Program-made: the position numbers and the translations under genes
Shown here: positions 56,715-64,000 of the stretch, in pieces
How positions within the stretch are numbered: the stretch's first letter is position 1
Layout of the letters: the number at the start of each line of letters is the position of its first letter
Notes under the pieces: generated by a model
Seen by the model: the letters and a program-made list of their open reading frames with translations, nothing else
The model's database searches: none
Told to the model about the DNA's origin: nothing
Assembly (NCBI RefSeq): GCF_009208585.1
Contig: NZ_WFLN01000006.1
Location: 372,001-436,000, forward strand
Length of the DNA: 64,000 nucleotides
Source of the DNA: Fluviispira multicolorata
GTDB lineage: Bacteria > Bdellovibrionota_B > Oligoflexia > Silvanigrellales > Silvanigrellaceae
Direction: 5' to 3'

Positions 56715-57915
56715 ACTACAACATCTTTTGTTAAACTCAAACCCTTGGTTTTCTGCTGTATCTGACTATAGTTTACAACTTGCTATATATTTAAGAGAAA
56801 AAAATTCTATTCTTTATTGTAGTGAAATTGGAAGCACTGCAATGGAAAAAAAATGTCTAGAAAATAAAATTCCTTTTGAAAATGCTCCAATTCATAATCA
56901 AAGTATTATAAATTTTTTTAAGAGTTTTATATTTTTGAATAAACATTTGTATAAAAATAAAAATTCATTAAAATATATTTGGGTTTTTGAAGGTAGAGAA
57001 CACAGTTTATGCGCTATTTCAAAAATTATTTTTCCTTTTTTATGGAAAGATAGAGTGCTTATTAGGGTCAGAGGACAAGCTCAAAGCATAAGTTCGAACT
57101 TATTTTCAAGACTCATGTATAATGTCATGACAAATAAAATAGTTTTTGCAGCAAATTGTGTAAAAAATAGAGTCAAATTTGAAATTCCATTTGAAAAAAC
57201 AATTATACAATACTACTCAAAGAATTTTAAGACAAATTATCCTAGGAATAATGATGAAGCTAAATCCATATATATTGATGTGAGTCTTCCACCTATTAAA
57301 AGTGAAAATCTTTTATATGTTGTTGTAGGGCGTTTTGATAAAGTCAAAGGACATGATTACTTATTAGATGCTTTTTTAAAGGCTGATTTTATAAATAAAA
57401 ATGGAGAAAAAATAAAATCACAAATGATATTTTTAGGATACAATGCAAATTTATCCGCAGGAAGATTATATGAAAATTATTTTAAAAAATTTGGGGAAGG
57501 ATTGTTTGTTCAAAATAAATATTATTTAAAATCACAAATATTAAATAAAGAGCTTTATATAATCAGCGAAAAAATGAATAACATTGACGAACTTATTAGC
57601 ATGGCGCATTTTGGTGTGATACCAAGTTTAGACAGCGAAGTGATCTGTCGGGTCGGAGTTGAGTTTTTGCAATGCGGAACTCCTGTCATAAGTTCTGATG
57701 CCGGAGCACTGCCTGAAGTATTTTCTGATTTCAAAGAATTAATATTTCCAGTAGGAAATACAGAATCTCTTAAAAATTGTTTAGAGTCATCTTCAAAAAT
57801 ATTTCTCGATAAAAATAGTTATTCTGAAAATAGAAGAAAAGCTAAGAAAATTGGGGCTGAAAGATTTTCATTAAAAAATTATGATAATTTATATGAATTT
57901 ATAAATAGAAATTAG
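56698..57915 (+). CDS. Glycosyltransferase family 4 protein
   Basis: A 405-residue GT-B fold protein. VVVGRFDKVKGHDYLLDAF is the hinge/donor start and VGVEFLQCGTPVISSDAGALPEVF the nucleotide-sugar-binding segment with the family Glu. It probably adds a sugar to LPS, capsule or a lipid. Start is TTG within the methyltransferase 3' end, with AAGG upstream; overlap of the two reading frames suggests coupling. A convergent ugp operon follows. Confidence 0.87.
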   Translation: MKQGNKLQHLLLNSNPWFSAVSDYSLQLAIYLREKNSILYCSEIGSTAMEKKCLENKIPFENAPIHNQSIINFFKSFIFLNKHLYKNKNSLKYIWVFEGREHSLCAISKIIFPFLWKDRVLIRVRGQAQSISSNLFSRLMYNVMTNKIVFAANCVKNRVKFEIPFEKTIIQYYSKNFKTNYPRNNDEAKSIYIDVSLPPIKSENLLYVVVGRFDKVKGHDYLLDAFLKADFINKNGEKIKSQMIFLGYNANLSAGRLYENYFKKFGEGLFVQNKYYLKSQILNKELYIISEKMNNIDELISMAHFGVIPSLDSEVICRVGVEFLQCGTPVISSDAGALPEVFSDFKELIFPVGNTESLKNCLESSSKIFLDKNSYSENRRKAKKIGAERFSLKNYDNLYEFINRN

Positions 57916-57993
57916 TGATTTTTAAAATAAAATTAATATCTGATAAATTATGAAAAACTAAAAAAGATAAAGAAGATTATTAATTAAGATAAT

Positions 57994-59037
57994 TTATAAT
58001 CTTTTTCCATTGGTTGCATTAAATAAATGTAGATCTTTATATAAAATTTGTAGATTTATTTTTTTGTTTTTAACAAAACTATGTGAACTTTCTTTGACAA
58101 TAAGCTCGGTATTTGAGTTTTCAATATTACCATAAATTAATGTTTCATGTCCGATAGATTCACACATTTTTATATTAAATGGAATTAAACATTCATTTTT
58201 ATTTGTCTCTCTTTCTTTATCTGTAATTTGAATTCTTTCAGGTCTTATACCCGCAATTTTTGAAGAATTTAGAGAATCAATTTGTAAATATTTATTTGCA
58301 ATTTCTCCTGAAATAAAATTCATGGGCGGGTTGCCTATAAAACCCCCTACAAATGTAGAAGCGGGAGATTCATATAATTCATTTGGAGTTCCAATTTGCT
58401 CAATTTCACCTTTATTTAATAAAATAATTCTGTCAGCAAGTGTCATAGCTTCTATTTGATCGTGAGTTACATAAATACTTGTTGTTTTCACGTTGCGGTG
58501 AATATTTTTAATTTCAAAACGCATTTGTGTTCTTAATTTTGCATCTAAATTACTAAGAGGCTCGTCAAATAAAAAAACGTTTGGTTCACGTACAATGGCC
58601 CTTCCCATAGCCACTCTTTGTCGTTGTCCGCCACTCAATTGATTTGGTTTTCTTTGCAATAAATCTTTCAGTTGTAGCATTTCAGCAGCAATTTCAACTT
58701 TTTTTTCTATCTCAGCTTTTGGAACCTTATGCAATTTTAGGCCATAAGCAATATTTTTATACACAGTCATATGCGGATATAAAGCATAGTTTTGAAAAAC
58801 CATAGCAATGCTTCTATCTTTAGGCTCTAATTTTGTAACATTTGTTTGACCAATATAAATTTCACCTTCAGTCACTTTTTCGAGCCCCGCAATCATGCGA
58901 AGCATTGTCGATTTTCCACAGCCACTTGGACCAAGTACAACAATAAATTCACCATCATTAATCTCTAAATTAATATTTTTAATGATCTGGTTATTTTGAT
59001 AAGATTTTTTTAAATTCTTTAAGAGCACTTTAGCCAT
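57994..59037 (-). CDS. ugpC: Glycerol-3-phosphate ABC transporter ATP-binding protein
   Basis: A 347-residue MalK/UgpC-type ATPase. Walker A GPSGCGKST, Q-loop MVFQNYALYPHMTV, signature LSGGQRQRVAMGRA and Walker B VFLFDEPLSNLDAKLR. The C-terminal regulatory (TOBE/MalK) domain has VGGFIGNPPMNFISG and GIRPERIQI. It closes the ugpQBAEC set, after UgpE. AAAGG precedes the ATG. Confidence 0.93.
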   Translation of the reverse strand: MAKVLLKNLKKSYQNNQIIKNINLEINDGEFIVVLGPSGCGKSTMLRMIAGLEKVTEGEIYIGQTNVTKLEPKDRSIAMVFQNYALYPHMTVYKNIAYGLKLHKVPKAEIEKKVEIAAEMLQLKDLLQRKPNQLSGGQRQRVAMGRAIVREPNVFLFDEPLSNLDAKLRTQMRFEIKNIHRNVKTTSIYVTHDQIEAMTLADRIILLNKGEIEQIGTPNELYESPASTFVGGFIGNPPMNFISGEIANKYLQIDSLNSSKIAGIRPERIQITDKERETNKNECLIPFNIKMCESIGHETLIYGNIENSNTELIVKESSHSFVKNKKINLQILYKDLHLFNATNGKRL

Positions 59038-59051
59038 ATTAAAACCTTTAA

Positions 59052-59897
59052 TTATTTTTCAGAATCTATAAGTCCTTTTACAAACCATTTTTGCATAAGA
59101 ACAACGACAAGAATGGGTGGAAGCATCGCAATGAGAGCGACCCCCATAACAAGATGCCAAGGCGTTGTGCCGTCGTTAGCTATCATTTGAGTGAGAGCAA
59201 TAATTATTGTGCCCATACTTTGTTTTGTCGTAATAAGGAGTGGCCACAAATATTGGTTCCATCCATAAATAAACAAAATTACAAATAATGCAGCTATACT
59301 TGTTTTAGAAAGAGGTAAAATTGTATCGAAGAAAAATCGTAAAGGCCCTGCTCCATCTATCCGTGCTGCTTCACAAAGTTCATCAGGAATACTCATAAAG
59401 AATTGCCTAAATAAAAATGTTGCTGTTGCAGAAGCAATAAGCGGAACAGACAACCCTTGGTATGAATCTAAGAAATTTAAACTTGAAGCCATTTGAAAAG
59501 TTGGTACAATTCTTACTTCTATTGGCAACATAAGAGTTAAAAAAATGAGAGCAAATGCTGTCTTTTGAAAAGGGAACTTAAAATACACAATTGCATATGC
59601 TGACATTATAGAAATAATTGTTTTTCCAAAGGTTATGCAAATTGTAACAATTAAACTATTTAATAAAAGTCTCCAGATTGAAATTCCTTGAATAATATTT
59701 TTATTTGTTGAAAATATTTCTTTATAGTTTTCAAGAAAATTTCCTCCAGGTAAAAGTGTAGTTTTACCTGAAAGAACTGTTTGAAGTGATTGTGAAGATG
59801 TAACAAGTGCATAATATATTGGAAAAGTTATAATGATAATTCCAATAATTAAAATGAAATGTGAAAGTGCAGTTGAAAATTTTTGATTTTCTTCCAT
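59052..59897 (-). CDS. ugpE: Glycerol-3-phosphate ABC transporter permease (UgpE)
   Basis: A 281-residue inner-membrane permease with six hydrophobic helices. The EAA loop is DELCEAARIDGAGPLRFFFDTILPLSKTS, which contacts the ATPase. The ATG follows the UgpA stop without a gap. Start has AAAGG in the end of UgpA. Confidence 0.92.
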   Translation of the reverse strand: MEENQKFSTALSHFILIIGIIIITFPIYYALVTSSQSLQTVLSGKTTLLPGGNFLENYKEIFSTNKNIIQGISIWRLLLNSLIVTICITFGKTIISIMSAYAIVYFKFPFQKTAFALIFLTLMLPIEVRIVPTFQMASSLNFLDSYQGLSVPLIASATATFLFRQFFMSIPDELCEAARIDGAGPLRFFFDTILPLSKTSIAALFVILFIYGWNQYLWPLLITTKQSMGTIIIALTQMIANDGTTPWHLVMGVALIAMLPPILVVVLMQKWFVKGLIDSEK

Positions 59898-60779
59898 TTA
59901 GTAATGTACCTTTTTCTCAACAAATCTAAAATGTAAAATAGTTATGAAAGAAACAAAAATCATTAAAATAACAGACTGTGCTGAAGAACTCCCTAAGTTT
60001 AAATTAACAATACCATCAACATAAACTTTATATACTAGATTCGTTGTAGAATAGCCTGGACCACCATGTGTTGTTGTATATATAATTCCAAAAGTATCAA
60101 AAAAAGTATAAATCATATTCATAATAAATAGAAAAAATGTTGTAGGTGAAATCATTGGAATAATAATGTCGAAAAAACGTCTCAATGGACTTGCTCCGTC
60201 AATTGAAGCTGCTTCTAATAGCGATTTTGGTATGGACTGTAAACTTGCCAAATAAAATAAAAAATTGTAGCTGATTTGCTTCCAACTAGCAGAAAGTATT
60301 ATTAAAATGAGTGCGTGATTTCCGTTTAAACTTGGATTCCAATGTATATCATTTTTAATTAATATATTAGCTAAATAACCAATTGAAGGACTAAAAAGGA
60401 AAAACCAAAGAACTCCGGCAATTGCAGGGGCAACTGCGTAAGGACAAATAATAAGTGTCTGATAAAATATTTTTCCTGCTTTAATTTTATTTGCAAGGCC
60501 TGCTAAAAATAATGAAAATATGAGGCAGATAGCCGTTACGCTTATGCTAAAAATAATGGTAACAATAATTGCCGTAATATAGTTTGAATCTTTAAAGATT
60601 TCAATGTAATTGTCAAACCAAACAAATTCAGTGTTTAACCCAAATGCATCTTCTTCTTGAAAAGACTGCCAGATAGCTATCAACGCAGGCCAAAAGAAAA
60701 AGGCAAATGAGATTAATAATTGAGGCGCTAAAAAGAAATAAGGAAACAACTTAGAGTTAAATATAGCCCGCTTTTCCAC
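59898..60779 (-). CDS. ugpA: Glycerol-3-phosphate ABC transporter permease (UgpA)
   Basis: A 293-residue permease with six hydrophobic helices. The EAA loop reads LLEAASIDGASPLRRFFDIIIPMIS. It starts at GTG four bases after the UgpB stop, with AGGTGG ahead, and pairs with UgpE to make the channel. Confidence 0.92.
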   Translation of the reverse strand: MEKRAIFNSKLFPYFFLAPQLLISFAFFFWPALIAIWQSFQEEDAFGLNTEFVWFDNYIEIFKDSNYITAIIVTIIFSISVTAICLIFSLFLAGLANKIKAGKIFYQTLIICPYAVAPAIAGVLWFFLFSPSIGYLANILIKNDIHWNPSLNGNHALILIILSASWKQISYNFLFYLASLQSIPKSLLEAASIDGASPLRRFFDIIIPMISPTTFFLFIMNMIYTFFDTFGIIYTTTHGGPGYSTTNLVYKVYVDGIVNLNLGSSSAQSVILMIFVSFITILHFRFVEKKVHY

Positions 60780-60782
60780 TAA

Positions 60783-62075
60783 TTAACCACCTGATTTTTT
60801 AATTATTGCGTTTCCCTTTTCAACTGCATCATCCAGAGCTTTTTGTGCAGTCATTTTTCCAGAAAGCATTGATTCAAAATTTGCTTCTACAATATTTCTA
60901 ATATTTGGAAGTCCAATTATTCTTAAACCTTTTGAGTTTTCAGTAGGGTTTTTATTTGTCAATTCGGACATTGCTATAGTAAATCCAGGATTCTTATCAT
61001 AAAATCCTTGGTTTTTTGAGTAGTTAAATGAGCCTTGAGTCACTGGTAGATATCCACTGAGTTGATGCCATTTAGACATAATTTCGGGTTTACTTAGAAA
61101 TGAAATAAAAGTAGCAGCGCCTTTTTGTTTTTCTGGTTTTATTCCATTAAATACCCAAAGACTTGCTCCGCCAATAATTGCATTTTGTGGAGCTCCACTT
61201 ACATTTTCATAATAAGGGAGTGCCGAAACTGCAAAATCAATTTTTGCTTCTTTTACTTTTCCGTAGCTTCCTGTGGAATCAAGAATAATCCCACATTTTT
61301 CGGTTGTAAATGATAACTCAGCTTCAGTTGTTCTTCCAAAATAAGTAAAATATCCAGATTTATTTGCCTTTTGAATATTTTCCCAATGCATAATTTGTGT
61401 TTGGGAATTAAAATTGAGATTGGGTGCTGAGCCTGTCATTCCGTTACTTTGTGATGCGTAAGAAATATTGTGCCATGCACCAAAATTTTCAAGTTGAATC
61501 CATGCTGGCCATGTTGTGGTAAATCCACACTTTGTGGGGTCTGATTTTTTTATTTTCTCGGCAAATTGAAAAACATCATTCCATGTTTTTGGAGGTTTAT
61601 TAATATCGAGTCCCGCTTTTTTAAACATTTTTTTATTGTAATACATAATAGGTGCTGAGCTATTAAATGGAAAAGATAATAATTGATTTCCACTGCTATA
61701 ATAAGAACGTACTGGAAGGATAATGTCATTTTTATTAAAATCAATTTTATTATCAGTCATTAATTTTGTAATTGGTATTGTTGCACCCTTCGCGCTAATC
61801 ATTGTTGCTGTGCCAACTTCATATATTTGTATAATATCTGGTTGTTTTTTTGCTCTAAATGCAGCAATACCTGCAATCATTGTTTCTTGGTAATTACCTT
61901 TTCGAACGGCTATTACGTTATATTCTTTTTGAGATTTATTGAATTCATTTGTTATATCACTGATTACATCTGCAGCTTGTCCACTTAAACCATGCCAAAA
62001 CTGTATGTCTGTTTTTGAAAATGCAGGAGTTGCATATGTAATAAGTAAAATTGAAGAAACTATTTTCAATTTCAT
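60783..62075 (-). CDS. ugpB: Glycerol-3-phosphate-type substrate-binding protein (UgpB)
   Basis: A 430-residue periplasmic binding protein. Signal peptide MKLKIVSSILLITYATPAFS, then DIQFWHGLSGQAADVISDI and IQIYEVGTATMISAKG, typical of the UgpB/MalE cluster. The long-frame start at 62153 would run through the ugpQ coding region; the ATG at 62075 has GGAAGGAA upstream and gives a proper signal peptide, so it was chosen. It binds glycerol-3-phosphate or its diesters for the UgpAE channel. Confidence 0.92.
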   Translation of the reverse strand: MKLKIVSSILLITYATPAFSKTDIQFWHGLSGQAADVISDITNEFNKSQKEYNVIAVRKGNYQETMIAGIAAFRAKKQPDIIQIYEVGTATMISAKGATIPITKLMTDNKIDFNKNDIILPVRSYYSSGNQLLSFPFNSSAPIMYYNKKMFKKAGLDINKPPKTWNDVFQFAEKIKKSDPTKCGFTTTWPAWIQLENFGAWHNISYASQSNGMTGSAPNLNFNSQTQIMHWENIQKANKSGYFTYFGRTTEAELSFTTEKCGIILDSTGSYGKVKEAKIDFAVSALPYYENVSGAPQNAIIGGASLWVFNGIKPEKQKGAATFISFLSKPEIMSKWHQLSGYLPVTQGSFNYSKNQGFYDKNPGFTIAMSELTNKNPTENSKGLRIIGLPNIRNIVEANFESMLSGKMTAQKALDDAVEKGNAIIKKSGG

Positions 62076-62076
62076 T

Positions 62077-62805
62077 TTATTCCTTCCATGGATAATCTGT
62101 AAATATTGAATGAACACCCATATTAAACAAATCATAGGCTCTTTTTTTATCATTTACTGTATATGTTAGAACTGGATACCCTTCATTGTTTATTTCTTTT
62201 ATCATTTCAAGCGTGACAATATCTTGATCAAGATTTATTGTTTGTGCCTGTACCTCTTTAGCTATTTTCTTCCAATCCGAGGGGAGTGTCTCAAATAAAG
62301 CGCCAATGATCAAATCTGGATGAGTTCTTTTTGCAGTTCTTAAAGAGTCCATACTAAAACTTGAAACAAGTGGTTGAGGTAGTTCTTTTGGCCATTTTTT
62401 TGCAATTGCATTGGCAATTGCAACTGCTGTTCTTTCGTCTCTATTAGGGCAAGGTTTAATTTCAATATTTGCTCCTAATTTTAATTCTTTTAACAGTAAA
62501 ATTGTTTCATCAAAGGTGGGTATTTTTTCACCGCTAAAAGCTTGGTCAAACCATGCTCCTGCATCGAGTTCATTGACAACAGTCCATGGTGTTTTTGCCA
62601 TAGGACCTTTGCCATTTGTAGTCCTATCAAGATCATCATCATGCATAATGACAAGAATACCATCTTCTGTTTCTTTTACGTCGAACTCAACCCATGTAGC
62701 ACCCAGCTCTTTCGCTTTTCGAAATGAACTTAAGGTGTTTTCAGGTGCATATCCCTTTGCTCCACGATGTCCTATTATTCTTGGAATTTTTAAGCTGCTT
62801 AACAT
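62077..62805 (-). CDS. ugpQ: Glycerophosphodiester phosphodiesterase
   Basis: A 242-residue GDPD TIM-barrel protein. RIIGHRGAKGYAPENTLSSF and VEFDVKETEDG-type segment (EFDVKETEDGILVIMHDDDLDRT) hold the His, Glu and Asp of the metal site. It hydrolyses glycerophosphodiesters to glycerol-3-phosphate plus alcohol, in the cytoplasm. It is the first gene of the operon, ending one base before the ugpB ATG (TAAAATG); in E. coli it is the last. AAAGGAG lies before its ATG. Confidence 0.93.
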   Translation of the reverse strand: MLSSLKIPRIIGHRGAKGYAPENTLSSFRKAKELGATWVEFDVKETEDGILVIMHDDDLDRTTNGKGPMAKTPWTVVNELDAGAWFDQAFSGEKIPTFDETILLLKELKLGANIEIKPCPNRDERTAVAIANAIAKKWPKELPQPLVSSFSMDSLRTAKRTHPDLIIGALFETLPSDWKKIAKEVQAQTINLDQDIVTLEMIKEINNEGYPVLTYTVNDKKRAYDLFNMGVHSIFTDYPWKE

Positions 62806-63002
62806 AGCTTCTCCTTTAGCACTTCTTTGACAGTCAGTGTAATTTAATTCTATACTAAAAAAATTTTTAAAATTTACAAGTTTGTCGACACTTTTAAAAA
62901 TTTTTTTATTTAAATTTGGTATGCTTCTTTTATAGGTTTTTAATTTTTGAATTGAATTTAATTTGTATTTAATTATCAGTCATAAAAGAAAGAATTATTT
63001 AT

Positions 63003-64000
63003 ATGAAAGCTTATTACAGTTCACTGCAAAAAAAACATGTTATTAAAAAAGAAGTTTATAATGGTAAGGCACATCCTTATAATGATAAAGTCAGTCGAAT
63101 TGATTCTATATTAAAAGCCTTTAGAAATGCTGGTAATTACGAAGTTGTTGTTCCAGATATTCTTCCTTATGATGCTTTGTTAAGTGTTCATGATGAAGAT
63201 TATCTTAAATTTTTAGAGTCAGCACAAAATTTAAAAAATGATGAAATTATTTGTCCTTATGTGTTTCCTTGCGATAATAGAATTTCGCGCCATGAACCCT
63301 TTATTCCTAAAAGAGCTGGATATTATTGCTTCGATGCTGGTACTTCACTCATGAACCACACTTGGAGTGCGGCAGTAGCTTCTGCAAGCGCTGCATATTC
63401 CGCTGCCATGCATACAAAAAAAACAGGCGAACCTACGTATGCCTTGTGTCGTCCACCAGGGCATCATGCATCTAAAAATATGTTTGGCGGCTACTGTTAC
63501 CTTAATAATACAGCAATTGCTGCGAAATATTTAGTGAAGTCAGGTAATGTCATGATTATTGATTTTGATTTTCACCATGGAAATGGCACACAAAGTATTT
63601 TTTACGATGCTTCAGATGTTTTCTATTTAAGTATTCATGCTCACCCTAAAATTGAATATCCTTATTTCACAGGATTTGAAGATGAAATTGGTATTGATGA
63701 CGGCGTGAATTACAATTTAAATATTCCTCTTATGCCTCTTTCTTCACCAAAAGAATATTTTATTGCTCTGCAGAAGGGAATTAAAAAGGCATTTAAAGTT
63801 ATGGATCCCGATTACATTATTCTTTCAGCCGGATTTGATATTGAAGCTGGAGATCCAATTGGTCATTTTAATATGTCGACCGATGATTTTTATATTCTTG
63901 GTAAGGAACTTCGTTCTCTAAAAAAGCCTACCATAATCTTACAAGAAGGTGGTTATTTAGTAAATGATTTAGGTAAGAATGTGGAGAGTTTTTTGAATGG
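63003..64000 (+). CDS. HDAC-superfamily amidohydrolase, acetylpolyamine-amidohydrolase-like (partial, 3' end outside window)
   Basis: The first 332 residues of a histone-deacetylase-fold enzyme. CRPPGHHA has the catalytic His154-His155, DFDFHHGNG the zinc ligands Asp189 and His191, and LSAGFDIEAGDP the third ligand Asp. The opening (MKAYYSSLQKKHVIKKEVY, with GYYCFDAGTSL later) resembles acetylpolyamine amidohydrolases more than AcuC. These enzymes remove acetyl groups from polyamines or other acyl-amines. It is divergent from ugpQ with about 200 AT-rich bases between. The reading frame is still open at the right edge. Confidence 0.88.
   Translation, partial: MKAYYSSLQKKHVIKKEVYNGKAHPYNDKVSRIDSILKAFRNAGNYEVVVPDILPYDALLSVHDEDYLKFLESAQNLKNDEIICPYVFPCDNRISRHEPFIPKRAGYYCFDAGTSLMNHTWSAAVASASAAYSAAMHTKKTGEPTYALCRPPGHHASKNMFGGYCYLNNTAIAAKYLVKSGNVMIIDFDFHHGNGTQSIFYDASDVFYLSIHAHPKIEYPYFTGFEDEIGIDDGVNYNLNIPLMPLSSPKEYFIALQKGIKKAFKVMDPDYIILSAGFDIEAGDPIGHFNMSTDDFYILGKELRSLKKPTIILQEGGYLVNDLGKNVESFLN

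Overview
The window is AT-rich DNA, densely packed with genes, from a Gram-negative bacterium. It encodes a Kdo transferase, Tol/ExbBD envelope machinery, an outer-membrane barrel protein, periplasmic binding proteins and a bacterial GyrA/GyrB/DnaN/DnaA set. Protein flavour and low GC suggest the Bdellovibrionota/Oligoflexia (perhaps Silvanigrella-like). That placement is inference: there is no rRNA here and no search was possible. No insertion sequence, prophage, CRISPR array or defence island was seen, so this looks like core chromosome around the replication origin.

Layout. 1-3.8 kb: TerC-type membrane protein (cut by the left edge), lytic transglycosylase-like protein, outer-membrane protein, and a STAS-like/HATPase pair resembling a partner-switching module. 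3.9-8.6 kb: tRNA-Leu, bolA, then rng, waaA and citrate synthase on the minus strand. 8.75-14.4 kb: accA, cmk, tolQ/exbB, tolR/exbD, a TonB/TolA-like protein and tolB. 14.6-16.5 kb: a SpoIIE-type phosphatase followed by two tandem truncated haemoglobins. 16.5-26 kb, minus strand: dnaN, gyrB, gyrA, a lipoprotein, a transaldolase-like aldolase and rdgB. 26.05-26.62 kb: oriC, with about 15 DnaA boxes, mostly on an exact 11-bp period, and a DnaA-trio element beside dnaN. 26.6-31.4 kb: sua5, dnaA (pointing back toward the origin), then atpZ/atpI-like genes, atpB and atpE without the other ATP synthase genes. 31.4-33.8 kb: tRNA-Lys, gluQ, a secreted tectonin-like repeat protein, tRNA-Ser and a 43-residue basic protein.

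33.8-46.1 kb, minus strand: an HPPD-family dioxygenase, a tightly packed unit of M16 peptidase, 2OG-Fe(II) oxygenase, OppD, nitroreductase and OppF, then polyprenyl synthase, rpe, a UvrD/PcrA helicase, an acetyltransferase and a diacylglycerol-kinase-like protein. 46.2-50 kb: an RpoH-like sigma factor with a long acidic N-terminus, coupled to a BtuFCD-type ABC importer. 50-55.5 kb: a membrane protein, an NHLRC2-like thioredoxin/NHL protein, an S66 peptidase (MccF-like), a small secreted protein, two UspA proteins, an acetyltransferase and tRNA-His. 55.6-57.9 kb: a methyltransferase and a glycosyltransferase. 58-62.8 kb: the ugpQBAEC glycerophosphodiester operon. 63-64 kb: an HDAC-superfamily acetylpolyamine amidohydrolase-like gene, cut by the right edge.

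The strongest observation is the origin: two opposed four-box DnaA arrays, each with 11-bp phasing, a DnaA-trio next to dnaN, and sua5 and a head-on dnaA placed beside it. Secondary candidates are the phosphatase/twin-globin operon, the peptidase/oxygenase/nitroreductase genes woven into an opp-ATPase pair, the sigma-32/ABC importer operon, and changes in the GyrA quinolone-determining region. No clearly new defence or mobile system was found.
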